A stretch of 64,000 nt of DNA from Akebia trifoliata. Lineage: Eukaryota > Streptophyta > Magnoliopsida > Ranunculales > Lardizabalaceae. The translations under genes and the position numbers were made by a program. The notes below the pieces were generated by a model. That model did no database searches. It saw only the letters and a list, made by a program, of their open reading frames with translations, and was not told the DNA's origin. The stretch spans positions 21,272,586 through 21,336,585 of the forward strand of contig CM030707.1 of NCBI GenBank assembly GCA_017979445.1. Direction: 5' to 3'. This document shows positions 30,036 through 41,256 of this stretch, in pieces (position 1 is the stretch's first letter; each line of letters begins with the position of its first letter).

Positions 30036-30563
30036 GGTCCCACATCACCTCTGATATGTTTAATCATGATTAAGGATTTTCTATGATTGTACGAAGTTGG
30101 AAAGTATAATTCTCCTCTAATCTAAATAATAGGTATTTGTTTACGTATGTATACTTTACTAGCTTGTTGTAAGAGAGAAAAGAATAGAAATGAAAATTTT
30201 ACTGTAAAGTTTATACCAATTACTTCTGCTTATGATAAAAACTCATAGAATAAGAGATCTGCTATAGGGAATCCAACTTTTACTTATTACAACCCAATTT
30301 CTCAAATTATTATCACACCCCAGTTAAAGATTAAAACACTCTTCAAACATTATAAAGGTTTACTTATTATGCTCTTTAAATTATAATCTCAACATCACAT
30401 AACATTACACCCGCTTCAAACAATTTCAGAACTTGTTTACAATCATGATTTGGTTCCTTTAAAATCGTAAATCCGAAAAATAGAAATCTTAAAATAAAGC
30501 TTTATTGGCACCCCAACATTTTCTTATAAGTAATATCTATATGAAATACTACCATTTAAAATT

Positions 30564-30885
30564 GGGTAATTATAAAAGCACCCCATGAATTAATAAGGAC
30601 AACCCACACCGTAGCTGAATTTTTTTGTAAATCAGTTTTGTAATTCTATTAAAACTGATTTACAAAAAAAAAAAAAAAAATGGATGATTTACGGTTCACG
30701 AAGTTGTTTTGATGGGATTAGAAATTTCGGAATGGGTTGATTTTTGGTGAGGATGATCTCCTCATCATAAAGATCATCTTTATCAAAATCAGCTCATTTT
30801 GAAACTTTTAACCCATATAAGACAAAACAATTTGGCTATGGTGTGGGTTGCCTTATTAATTTGTGTACTAGTTTTATAATTACCC
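30564..30885. mobile_element. Mutator-like MITE c, downstream of ELIP copy 2
   Basis: It is 322 bp with about 50-bp inverted ends (GGGTAATTATAAAA / TTTTATAATTACCC). A perfect 9-bp duplication TTTAAAATT flanks it (30555-30563, 30886-30894), and copy 1 keeps the empty site. It contains a perfect 20-bp-arm hairpin (30620-30639 / 30651-30670) and a copy of the GAGGATGATCTC foldback motif found at 3827. Confidence 0.88.
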
Positions 30886-31129
30886 TTTAAAATTTGTATT
30901 AATACAAATCCTTTTAATATTCATATTATTTGTATATATTCCGCAAATACATTTTATATGTATATATATGTATATATTTTATTATTTTTATTATGCAGTA
31001 GCAATTTTATAAAGAATTCTTTATCGGGTACACCCGAGAACCAAATATTGTCTATTTGCATATACACCCTAAAGTTGGAATAATTGCCCCTCAAACCTTG
31101 CCTTACTAAAATAATAAATAAATAAATAA

Positions 31130-31912
31130 ATAACCATCCCAATATGTTAATGATGATCTCGTAATAAGAAGACTCATTTTCTTGAAAAACTCTCTTATTT
31201 CTCTCCAACCAAATCCCCCTACACACCGTTAAAGGTAGGATACTCCACAAGATCTTCTTTCTCCCAACAAACATAACTAGGTCCCAACTTTGAAGAAAAG
31301 ACAAGATCTAATTCAAACACAACTAACTTAAGTCAAAGAGTAAAAATAAGTGGTCCCATATGGACGAGGATATCGGGCAATACAACAAGATGTGGGCCAA
31401 AGACTCCCCACTTAATTTATACAAAAAATAAAAGTTTTGGGTTATAAAACATCTTTTAATAAAGTGATCTAGAGTAAGAATTTTGGCATGGGATGCCAAC
31501 TAAATGAGGAACACATTAGATGGATTTTTGTGGCCTAAATAAGTGAGAAGAGAAATACAACAAAAGGGAGTAGAATCCAACAAAGTAGAGCAAAAAGATT
31601 TCACAGAAAAATAGTTACCTTTGGTACAAATCCACTCCTACCTATCTAACCCTAATAGCTATCTTGGATTGATCTCAAGCTGGTTAGTTAAGTTTGCAAG
31701 GTCCTAGATCTCTCAGTCATTGAAAACCCTTATAAAATCCCAAATTCCATGAGGGGCCACTCCTAGTAAGGTTCAAGAAGATTGCATTCGACAAATTCTT
31801 TTTCCTTGACAAAGTGTAAAGCTGTGGGAATTGAAGGCAAAGAGGTATAATGCCACACCACCAATCCTCCAAAAATTTGATTTTGTCATCCCTCCCCAAG
31901 CAAGCCTGTAAA
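31130..31912 (-). pseudogene. LINE remnant, copy 2, part 1 (3' end)
   Basis: This matches 23218-23970: the same WWCG...PLCLQF and LYTLS region on the minus strand. The match stops near 31912; the next LINE sequence is at 53876, after the inserted CACTA-like element. Confidence 0.85.
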
Positions 31913-32139
31913 AATGATCGTACACCACAAACGTATCTAACAAACAAGTAAACAAAGCAACATAAGGTAAAACTCGGAGGCAACTTTGTTGATATAATAT
32001 TGAGATTACACGGTGTAACACATAGGTGTGTTAAAAAGTAATAGATGTTCCTATGACACGTGGGACTCCACGTAGTTTGGCTCGAAGGCTTCAATCAACG
32101 TGGGTGTAGGCCGGGGATTGGGAAGCACACAAAAGATGT
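31913..32139. other. Unexplained junction segment
   Basis: About 227 bp that belong neither to the LINE (by comparison with copy 1) nor clearly to the CACTA-like element. About 45 bp of the LINE are missing here as well. Confidence 0.5.
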
Positions 32140-32165
32140 CACTAAAATATTTTTGATTTATAACG

Positions 32166-33010
32166 GTGTTTTATAACAGCGGATAATTTTATTCGTCGCT
32201 ATATATACATTTATTGCAGCGGATATATTTATCCGCCTCTATAGATATATATTTTTGCAGCGGATAATTGTATCCGTCGCTAGAGGGACCTACACAAACC
32301 CAGAAAATTCACACTAATAGTTTTCTGTTTATTCAGGCTCATATAGCAGCGGACAAATAAATCTGCCACTAAAAAATCAAATTTTTTTAATATAAAAAAC
32401 TCACTTTAGTATAGGTTCTCCCCTATGAATTTTTTTAAATTGAATATAGCAGCGGATGATATTTTCCGCAGCCGTAGAGTCCAATTTCTTATTAAAAAAA
32501 GTGTTTTTAAATGGAGTATAGCAGCGGATGGTATTGTCCGCAGCTGTAGAGTTCAATTTTTCTATTAAAAAATCTCGTTTTAGTGAGTTCTTTCTATCAA
32601 TTTTTGTTAAATTAAATATAATAGCAGATTATATTTTTCATAGCAGTAGAGTGAAATTTTTTATTAAAAATCTCGTTTTAGTGTGCACGGCCAAAATTTT
32701 GAAATTGAGTATAGCAGCGGATTGTATTTTTCGAAATTATAGAAGTCAATTTTTCTATTAAAAAAGTCGTTTTAGTGAGTTCTTTTTATCAAATTTTTTT
32801 AAAATTTAATATAACAACGGATTATAGGTTCCACAGTTGTAGAGACTACAATATTGGATCTGTACCGTCGATTTATAGCAGCGGAGGAAAATTTCTGCTA
32901 CAGTATGGTGGTTTTTTGTAGCGGATAATTTGATCCATTGTGATAGGGACACATTCGTATTTCGATCTATCTACAAATGGCAGCGGAAACAAAATCCGTC
33001 TGTAAAAATT
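32166..33010. repeat. Left subterminal repeats of CACTA-like element 1
   Basis: At least ten copies of CAGCGGAT-type words alternate with inverted TCCGC-type words at 30-100 bp spacing (for example near 32173, 32218, 32259, 32345, 32451, 32523, 32716). Such subterminal arrays bind the transposase in known En/Spm-type elements. Confidence 0.7.
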
Positions 33011-33039
33011 TCTCAACCTTGCGGAAAGAATAGTGCGCG

Positions 33040-33610
33040 AAATTAAAATTTTTTCCGTCTTCCCTCTCATTTTCCCTCCTCGTTCCTTCGTTTCTGTCAC
33101 TCTCTCGTTTTCTCTCTTCGTCTCTGCCACTCTCTCTCGTTTTCTCTCATTCTGTTGGTGCTTGTCACTACGTGAAAACTTGTTAAATTCGAATATTTCT
33201 AGGTTTTCATTTATAAGTAAAGAGATAACAACAGAACCTAGATCTGTATTCATCTATCTCTCGATCTCCTATCTTTTTCACATTCTCCGCTTGTGTCATT
33301 CTCCTTCAATTTTTCTCATAGCTTCTCTCCTGGTCTCATTTCTTTCTTGATCTCCTTTGATCTGTCTCTCATTCTCTGTCTCGATCTCTCTCATTCTTCG
33401 TCTCAATCTCTTTTGATTTCTCTCTCTCATTTTCCCTCTCTTGATCTCATCTTTGTCATGATATCTCGGTCTAATCTCCTCTGAGAAACGAAGGGAATAG
33501 AGAAAATCTCTCTCTCTTTGTAAAAAAAATTTGGAGTCTTCGAGAGAAACATGAGCTTCTTGTTTGTCTTCAAGAGTTCCAGATCGATTGGATGAAATTC
33601 TACTAACAGA
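33040..33610 (+). other. Pyrimidine-rich leader, possible untranslated first exon
   Basis: A long TCTC-rich stretch ends in a plausible donor site (ACAGAG|GTAAGG near 33610). It includes CACTACGTGAAAACTT (33166-33181), the exact 5' terminus of CACTA element 2 (54651). The following 1.3 kb (33611-34912) looks like intron and contains no gene. Confidence 0.45.
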
Positions 33611-34912
33611 GGTAAGGATTTCAAGTTCGGATTCAAAATTTTTATTTTTATTTTTTATTGTAGACTTAATTTCACATTTTCTTCATACTTTGTGAAATTC
33701 AGATCGTTTAGAAGTTCTTTTAAGAAAATTGAGAGTTTGAGCCCAAATTCACAACTTATCCTAAGTTGTTTTTGTTTTCTATTTTTCAAAATTTCAGATC
33801 GAATAGATCCAATTTATTTTGCTTAAATTTTGAATACGAAACTCTTTATAGTTTTTTTGACAATATTTATACATTTGATATGAGCGTGTATACGCACTTT
33901 CACATGAAACATGGCAAGTCCTAGAACAAGATTTGTCAAAATTTTTGGTCTTTGGCATTTCTGAAGTATTAATAAAGGGTGTGTTAACACATGAATATGT
34001 AGCTTAAATGTTTATTGAACAATTTGGGTAAAATATTTAAGAAAAAATAGTGTATAACCATGAACATTGAGAATCCTAGGCAAATTAAACATAAGAAGCT
34101 AATGTTGGAATTGTGCAGTAAAAGTAATGTGAGTGTGGGACTGATTAAGGCATCTACCATAAACTAGGTATGAAGGAGTTAAAATTATGCCCAGAGACGA
34201 ATAATTGGGTACTGCATGACTGTAGGATAGCACTGCTTTCTTTTCAGTCTGTATAGCAAATGAGTTAGAACCTTTTCATCCTATAATCATTACCACAACT
34301 TCAAGGTTTTCTGTAAGATAACTCTTTCAATTAATAGAACGAGGTTATTCCTCAATATGATCCATAGGGAATTCGAGTGGTTTGTCATCTGCCAGGAGAT
34401 CATTCAAGCCTCTTGAGGTTTTGATGACATTGTGTGGGTGAAAGATGTTTATAACTTTTCTTATTGCTCAGTGAAGCAAACAAGTTGGGTGTTTATTATT
34501 TGGGGAATGAATGATCTAAGAATAAATTATGGAACATTGAGTAGTAGCTAGTTTTCAAGTTACTGAAAAATGGTACGGTTGATTCCTCCTTTTAGAATCA
34601 TTTAGACATTTCCACAAAAAGGAATCTTGCACCTTTTTCAATTATTTTTGTATAAAACATAGAAAAACTTATCCATAAGTAAATTGGACCACCTAAGGGG
34701 AATGAATTTTTGGATAATAGGATATCCACCACTACTTTTTTGGGATTTGTTAACTTATATGACGTTTCAAATAGATATTGTTTGTTGCATTTTCTTATGA
34801 GCTTGCTAGGCATTAGATATTATCCTTTTTTTTTAAATAACAAATTTCTTTAATTTTGATGAGTTGCATTTAGGTCCTTCAAAGTTCTTTGACTCGAATG
34901 TTTTATCTATAG

Positions 34913-35715
34913 GTTCCCTGAAAAAGTCTAGGCAAAGAATCTATTATTGTTCTTATTGACTGCGTCTTTGTTTTTGCGCATCCTACTCCTGATGGACGAA
35001 CGCTCAAGGTATGGAATATTAATTATGTTAGTTCGTTGAGGAAGGAATTTTCTTTTGTTTCTAGTTATTACATACTTTGTGTTGAATTAGAGTTTACTTC
35101 ACTTTTCATAATTTTGTGTAGGAAGAAGACAGGGAAAATTTTTTTGAAGCCAAAGTTCAACAGATTGAGGTGCATATATTTCATTAATATGGCTCATATT
35201 TTGTTACATTTTGAAGCCCATTGTACATGATATTTTTTCTACTATTTTTGTCACACTTAGGAGAATTGGTGTATGCTTTTGGATTTTGTGTTTTAATTAT
35301 GCTTTTATTTAGTAAGTAAATTCTGTTTCTGTGAAAGCATGATCTAGTACTTATGCATTGAGATGTTTTTATTGGTTATATCCTTCTATGTGATGTGGCC
35401 TGAATGAATAAAATATCTGTCACGTGTCCTACTTAAATTTGTTACCTTTCATGAGGAGCTGTCAACTTAACCCTTTGAAAGCCTTATTTTATTTGAGATT
35501 AAGTTGTCACATCAACATGGACTACTTGTTTGCATGTTGCTAATGTTCTTCTATCCTACTGTTGCGTTGTATGAAGCTTTGAGGATAATAATTAAGTAGC
35601 GGTTGGTTCTAATGCTATTTAGTTCATTCCTCTTTCAAATTTCTTGATTTCTTTGTGCACACAGGAGGCAGAATCAGCAACCCTTGAAGCAAAGGCTAGA
35701 TCTAAGATGGGAAAT
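34913..35715 (+). pseudogene. Captured exons of a VPS13-like lipid-transfer protein, N-terminal region
   Basis: Three exons with intact splice sites (34913-35008, 35122-35169, 35665-35715) encode, in order, SIIVLIDCVFVFAHPTPDGR, EEDRENFFEAKVQQIE and EAESATLEAKARSKMGN. This layout matches the N-terminal chorein region of plant VPS13 proteins, which bridge membranes and transfer lipids. The third codon of the first exon is a stop (TGA in VP*KSLG, where the family has Trp). The rest of the gene is missing here, but another segment appears at 39240. Identification rests on remembered family sequence. Confidence 0.65.
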
Positions 35716-35869
35716 GTAAGCCTTTTTTTTCCCCTATCTATCTTCCCTTTTGTTGGAAATACAATTGTCTATCTTATAAAATAGTCACTCATATTATTCA
35801 ACTTTATGTTATTCTTGATTTGATCCATTTTGCTATTATTAGATTGTATATTGTAATATTCCTTTCAGT

Positions 35870-36610
35870 TGACTCAATTGATGGGTTGATTATTCTGTGG
35901 AAGTTAAATGTAGCATTAGAGTCATTGTGGCAAGAATTGAGTGACTGTATAAGCATAACTGAGGCGAAGCTGTGGCAGAGCTCATCTTCTTGTCCTATAT
36001 CAAATCCAATTGCCGGGGAGCATGTAGCGGGTGCCTCCTCTGTTTCCACCCCTTCCTTTTGGCACACAACGACTCTTACCATTTATCGAGGCTTTTTTTT
36101 GTTTTGTGTGAGAAGCTGCAAACGAACCATTCCATCATGTTGCAAGATCATGTATATGCTACTGCAAGAGAAGTCAGAATTTGCTGACAGTTCGTCATAA
36201 TCGTTAGTTATGTATGGGGGGGCTGTCCAGGGGTGACATGATGCTGCTGCCATGACATTTGCAAGGTTTGCTGAGAAGCATTGACGCCTTGTGAATGCTT
36301 TTGTCAGACAGAATCCTAGTTTGCCGGAGAAATCAATTTCTATGATGTTGAAGGTACCAAGGCTTATCGATTTTGACAACAAAAGAGCATATTTTTGCTC
36401 AAGAATCAGGCAACAACATGAGCAACTTTCTGTCCCATTATGCATAAGTGTTCGTCGTGTATATGTCCTAGAGGATTCTTATAATCAATTAAAGATGCGA
36501 CCTAGTCAGGACTTGAGGGGACGTTTAAATGTGCAGTTTCAAGGTGAAGAATTGATGCTGGTGGTTTGACAAGAGAATGAGGAGAAGCACATCCTTTATG
36601 AGAAAACTGA
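35870..36610 (+). pseudogene. Captured fragment of a UPL1/UPL2-type HECT E3 ubiquitin ligase
   Basis: ALESLWQELSDCISITEAKL, then in a shifted frame RLFFVLCEKLQTNHSIM and ATAREV, then NAFVRQNP, SMMLKVPRLIDFDNKRAYF, VLEDSYNQLKMRPSQDLRG and RLNVQFQGEE match the region entering the HECT domain of plant UPL1/2. The family's catalytic Cys lies further on and is absent. Frameshifts near 36050, stops near 36270 and a lost frame after QGEELM make it non-functional. It sits between two VPS13-like segments, so at least two source genes were joined. Confidence 0.8.
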
Positions 36611-37009
36611 GGTAAGAAGATGCCAAATTATACTGTGAGCATTTTTTTGGGGAGGGGGTTGGTGGGGGATACTAAAATCCCTTTTGGGATGGGACTAGTC
36701 CCTACGATCGCACATCTACACCTTATCTAAGTACTAGGGTCACAACATGGATCATATTTTACCATTCAACTCTAGCTAGACCTATATCTACTTTCTAAGG
36801 TATGCATCTTCAGAACTTTTCTTACTTCCTCAATTTACACCATTTTTGGCCTTCCTCTTGTCTTCTTAGAGCCTTCACAAATATCTCTAATGTCAATCTC
36901 TGTGATCTTCAAGAAAAATATACTAAGTTTCATCTTTTTAACTTTCCACTGAGAAAACTGGAAAAACTTCTATATCTTATACTAAGGTAGGTTCTGTTTT
37001 TTTTATTTT

Positions 37010-37013
<4 letters not shown>

Positions 37014-37083
<70 letters not shown>
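37014..37083. repeat. (TA)n microsatellite
   Basis: About 70 bp of alternating T and A with one C interruption. Confidence 0.9.
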
Positions 37084-37085
<2 letters not shown>

Positions 37086-37391
37086 ATAATTATCATACCT
37101 CATTCTTCGAGTTCAATCAGTAATGTATTCGTTTAAATTAATATGACATTTACTGCTCCAATCTTTGATATGTTTTCTCTTTTTTGGGGATTTGGAAAGA
37201 AAGTAAATTTAGACCCCTTTTCTTGCTTCTTGCTATCCATGAAGCTAGCGAAGGATCTGGCTTTGGTTGATGAAGTTCCTTTAAGCTGATTTTACACCAT
37301 TGAAGGAAGAAATCTTTCTTGGAGTTTCCATGTACAGATTAGAGTTTTCCATCTCATAGACATGGAAATTACTTATTTTTATCATCTAACA

Positions 37392-37600
37392 CTGTTGTTT
37401 GGGGCTAGTTTCCCAATACAAAATCGTGGAGTTGCAATAATTGCAAATGATGTTTCTCATTTTGGTTTCCTAGCAATGCTCTCCCTTTCCTCGGTAGTTG
37501 GGGCAGCATTTATGTTCTACCGATGGTTAATAAATCCAACTGATGAACAAAGAAAGCTTTTCTCCTTTGATCCTCAGTTTTGCTGCATAATCCCCACATT
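37392..37600 (+). pseudogene. Unidentified captured fragment with a hydrophobic segment
   Basis: After an AG acceptor-like site the frame reads [16 protein letters not shown], a hydrophobic stretch ([19 protein letters not shown]) and [16 protein letters not shown]. The composition looks like genuine protein, perhaps one membrane helix, but I do not recognise the family. It lies among other captured exons in CACTA-like element 1. Confidence 0.45.
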
Positions 37601-37619
37601 GTTGCAATGCTGTTGTTAA

Positions 37620-39239
37620 TTTAAATTAGGTACACTAGTCTCCAAGAAACATACCATTTAAATTTAAAACTCACCAACCAGTTGTCAAAAGGACAGTTCA
37701 GTTGGCGGGCCACCATTTGTCAAAACATCACCACCTAAAACCCCTCCTGCAATGATTACAACCTAGAAGACCCATATGACCCACAACTATGCATAGGAGC
37801 ATTTGAAAAAATAGCAAAAGAGTCCATTTTTTTGCTAAAACTTTTAAAATTTGAGGATTTTTTAGACATGGGCTCAATAACACCAATTATGAGATGATTT
37901 GAATCATGAATTAGATTTATTTTTTCATAGTTGAGATGAGGTAATGGGGATGCTCTAATCAGATTTATTTGCTAAAAAAATGTTCCAAGGTTGTGTTATC
38001 TTGTAGAAACTGAAGTTGAAATTAATGTGAGCCATTTTTTTGTTTTTGTTTTTGCTTATTGATGATAATAGTTCTGTGGGTCACGTTGTGATGGTTCCTC
38101 TATGGTACAATTTGTGTTAAATCACTCATGGTTGGGTGATATCTCAAAAAAGTAGTCTATAAAATCTTTCTGTTAATTCGTGTTAATTTTGTAATTTTAT
38201 TTTAGGGGTATTTCTGTAGTTCAATTTGTGGAGGCCCTAATTTGAGGGAGGTATCTCAAAAAAAAAAAAACAAAAAGCAGTATGTAAAATTTTCTGAATG
38301 CCAACAACCAAAATAACATTAACAATAGATGCTAAATAGAGAACTTGGTAGGTTGAGTTGATTAACTACTTAGAAAGCAATGTATTACCAGAACAACCCA
38401 AGGCTTTTTTATGGGGAGAAAAGGTGGCAAAAAGGCTTCAACAAACAAATGTCTAATGAGGGTTGAGTTAAAAAAACAAAAGAATAAGCCTGAATATATA
38501 GTATAGGAGCTACTTCTACATAGAGAGATTCAATAGAACTTGGATCTTTACCTTAACCTCGTTATAGGGAATGGATGGGTATCATGTTACCCTGTACTCC
38601 ACTGACATTAGATATGTCGATGAAATGGAAACAACATATGAATCTTCAATCTTCAAGCCATTTAGATAAACTTACAAGCAGAAAGTCACAACTTTAGAGA
38701 GAACATCACAAAAGTAGACCTTGAGTTGCCCAACCAACAATAATTTTGATCGTGGAAGATTAATCACAAAAGTAGATCCTCAGTATCCTTAACAACAGAA
38801 TGTATGAAGACTTGGACTAAGCTTCAAATGAAGATGAAGACGATTTGGAATGCTGCCACCAAAGATTTACTATATGATGGACAGTTGTGATCAACATTTA
38901 CTACATTCCAACCAAAGAGACAATTACTTCAATACAACTAGCAAAAAAAAAACATGAAACAACACCACCAACACAGGTAAAGACCAACTAAATAACTTCA
39001 ATAGAAATTTCTTGACATGTCAAACAATCTTAGTAATGTGTCATACAGATTATAAATCAAAATTTTTTGACATGTACTAAACTTACTCAGTATGTGCTGG
39101 GTTCGCCCATTTGTTCCATACTTCTGTTTTATGGTTTAATTTTTTTTCTTTTTTTTTCCTTGGTATGTTTATAGTGATCGTTTATAGTGCAATCTGTCTA
39201 GACCTCTGACATTTAGCTTGTGGAGTGTGTTTTATTTAG
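37620..39239. other. Non-coding interior of CACTA-like element 1
   Basis: No recognisable gene, repeat pair or motif; several A-rich runs. Confidence 0.4.
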
Positions 39240-40085
39240 GTTGCTTGCATATGAGAAAGTTGAATCTGTAAAATCAAAGGAAGCAGCTCAGCAGAGGAGT
39301 CATACAAAGAAAAGCTGATTTTCTTTTAGATGGTTCGTGGGAACGCAAGCTTCTTCTCTTCTCTTGAAATTGAATCTTCTTCTTCAAGGCTTCAAAGGTC
39401 ATTTCCATTTCTTGTATACATTTCTTCTTTGCTTCTTCTCCGAGCATTCTGCTTGTAGTTATATTTATTTTAGACAACTTATTTCAGATGCTTTTTTAAA
39501 TCTCAGGCGTACTTCCTCTGAAGATGACTCTGACAGGAATGATTCTGAGGGATCATAGTTGACAAAGGAAAGACTAACAAATTAAGAATGACAGGCAATT
39601 AATAAGTTACTGAGTTATCAGCCTAATGAGGATTTGAATTTTTCTTCAAGAAAGGGTATGCAGAATATGGTACAATTCGTGGTAAACATCTCTAACGGTC
39701 AGGATGCTGCCAGAATCATCAACAACAACCAGACTGAGATTCTTTGTAGTAGATTTGAACAATTTCATGTCACCACCAAGTTTTATCATCTTAGCACCCA
39801 TCATGATGTTTCATTGAGATTTAATGGCTTATATGCTCCAAAAGGTTCACTTGCACAGGTTTGTTTGCAACATAATATCCTTATATTTGTCTCTTTTTTT
39901 TTTTTTTGATTTTCTCCTTAGTGCATTCCTTTTCTGATATTGTTTGTTGAACAACATGAATTCAGAGAGTCAGCAGCGAGCGGAAGGTGAATGCTTTAGC
40001 TGCCACTTTTGTGCACTCACCTATTGGAGAGAACGTGGACTGGCGACTTTCGACTAGCTACAATTGCTCCATGCTATGTCACGGT
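39240..40085 (+). pseudogene. Captured exons of a VPS13-like protein, second segment
   Basis: After an intron-like AG, EKVESVKSKEAAQQRS (39240-39308) is followed by RRTSSEDDSDRNDSEGS (39508-39557), then QAINKLLSYQPNEDL...NMVQFVVNIS, ARIINNNQTEI and YAPKGSLAQ (about 39593-39858), and KVNALAATFVHSPIGENVDW (39969-40043). The order and composition match an extended-chorein segment of plant VPS13. A stop after SEGS, two more before QAINK and a frameshift after 40043 destroy the frame. The exon borders AG and GT are retained. Confidence 0.65.
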
Positions 40086-40340
40086 GTTTTTTTTTAACCT
40101 TGGCTATTTTTTTTATTGGATTGCTATTGAGAAGCACATGAATGAATTTTCATTCTTCCCTCCCTATGGTGTATATGTTTTTTCCTGCATGTGTGTTTTT
40201 TTTTTTGGTGGGCTCATTCCCCTCCTTTTTGATTAGAAGAGGAGGGGACATGACCTGGGAAACCCTTCCGGACGGTATTATCCATTATTTTTATTTTTAT
40301 CCTGGGACAAGGCACTTAGGTGCGGTTACAGTCTAAAGTG

Positions 40341-40460
40341 AATGTTTTGGAACACTATGAATGTTTTTATTCTATATGTTTCCATTTCTGTGTTCGAAGA
40401 AATGTTTTGGAACACTATGAATGTTTTTGTTCTGTATGTTTCCATTTCTGTGTTCGAAGA
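40341..40460 (+). repeat. 60-bp tandem duplication
   Basis: Two 60-bp units starting AATGTTTTGGAACACTATGA (40341 and 40401) differ at only a few bases. The unit length is a multiple of three and the frame stays open across both, but no protein family is recognised. Confidence 0.85.
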
Positions 40461-40649
40461 AATGTGAAAGAATGCAATGATAAGGTATTTAATCTTTTTT
40501 TTCCCCACTAAAGTCTCGGGGTTTTGCTTTCGATTTGAAGGATTGAAAGTTCACATTTTGAAAGAAACAATTTATTTGTTTCAATTTTAATGAATTTGGA
40601 CTTTTTATTTGGATGTCAAACTTTGGAATGTGAAAATGTGAATTTGTTA

Positions 40650-40960
40650 TACTTGTATAATATATGATTAGTTTCCATAGACAAACTTCTAGACAAAGTG
40701 TTGTCCTATATAGGCTAAAAGTTTCAGAATGGCCTGGTTTTTTGTGAGATGATCTCTATAGTGACAAAATCATCATCACAAAAAAATCAGCCCATTCTGA
40801 AATTTCTAACCCTATTTTATAAGTTGAAGAATCATGGACCGTCAATTTTTATCATTAGTTTGTAACCACTTTTCATGGGATTATCTCCATCCTCACAAAA
40901 AATCAACCCATTCTGAACTTTTTAGCCATATATCTTTACTTTCACTCTTATTACAGATAT
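40650..40960. mobile_element. Foldback element relative
   Basis: It contains GTTGTCCTATATAGGC, TTTTTGTGAGATGATCTCT and inverted AAATCAGCCCATTCTGAAA, the family seen at 3827, 5651 and 15145. Boundaries unclear. Confidence 0.5.
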
Positions 40961-41024
40961 ATATGAGAATGTGGGAGGTCAGACGGAGGTGCAGATACCC
41001 CCATTTTTCATTTTTAAAAATAGA

Positions 41025-41256
41025 CCTATTGCAGCGGATATTAATAGTTGCCGTTACATGTAGTATATTTTATTAATTAAAAATAGACCTATTGCTGCAG
41101 ATATTAATATCCGCCACTAAATGTAGTATATTTTTATTTATTAACAATTGACCTATTGCAGCGGATTTTCTTATCCGCTGCTATATGTGGTATATTTTAT
41201 TTGTTAAAAATTGAATTATTGTAGCGGATCTTAATATCTGCCACTATATGTAGTAT
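41025..41256. repeat. Right subterminal repeats of CACTA-like element 1 (first part)
   Basis: Four successive units of about 60 bp, each with ATTG(C/T)AGCGGAT...ATCCGC and ending near TGTAGTATATTTT. The array resumes at 53645 after the Athila insertion, continuing with ATTT, so the interruption point is exact. Confidence 0.75.

Noticed and set aside
29663..30067. 134-codon open frame on the minus strand
   Set aside because: It is the antisense shadow of ELIP copy 2 exon 3.
33033..33484. Open frames of about 60-125 codons in the TC-rich leader
   Set aside because: Low-complexity Ser/Leu/Phe translation of pyrimidine repeats, on both strands; no protein signal.
35804..36445. Minus-strand open frames of 92 and 120 codons
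   Set aside because: Antisense of the captured HECT ligase fragment, which matches its family on the plus strand.
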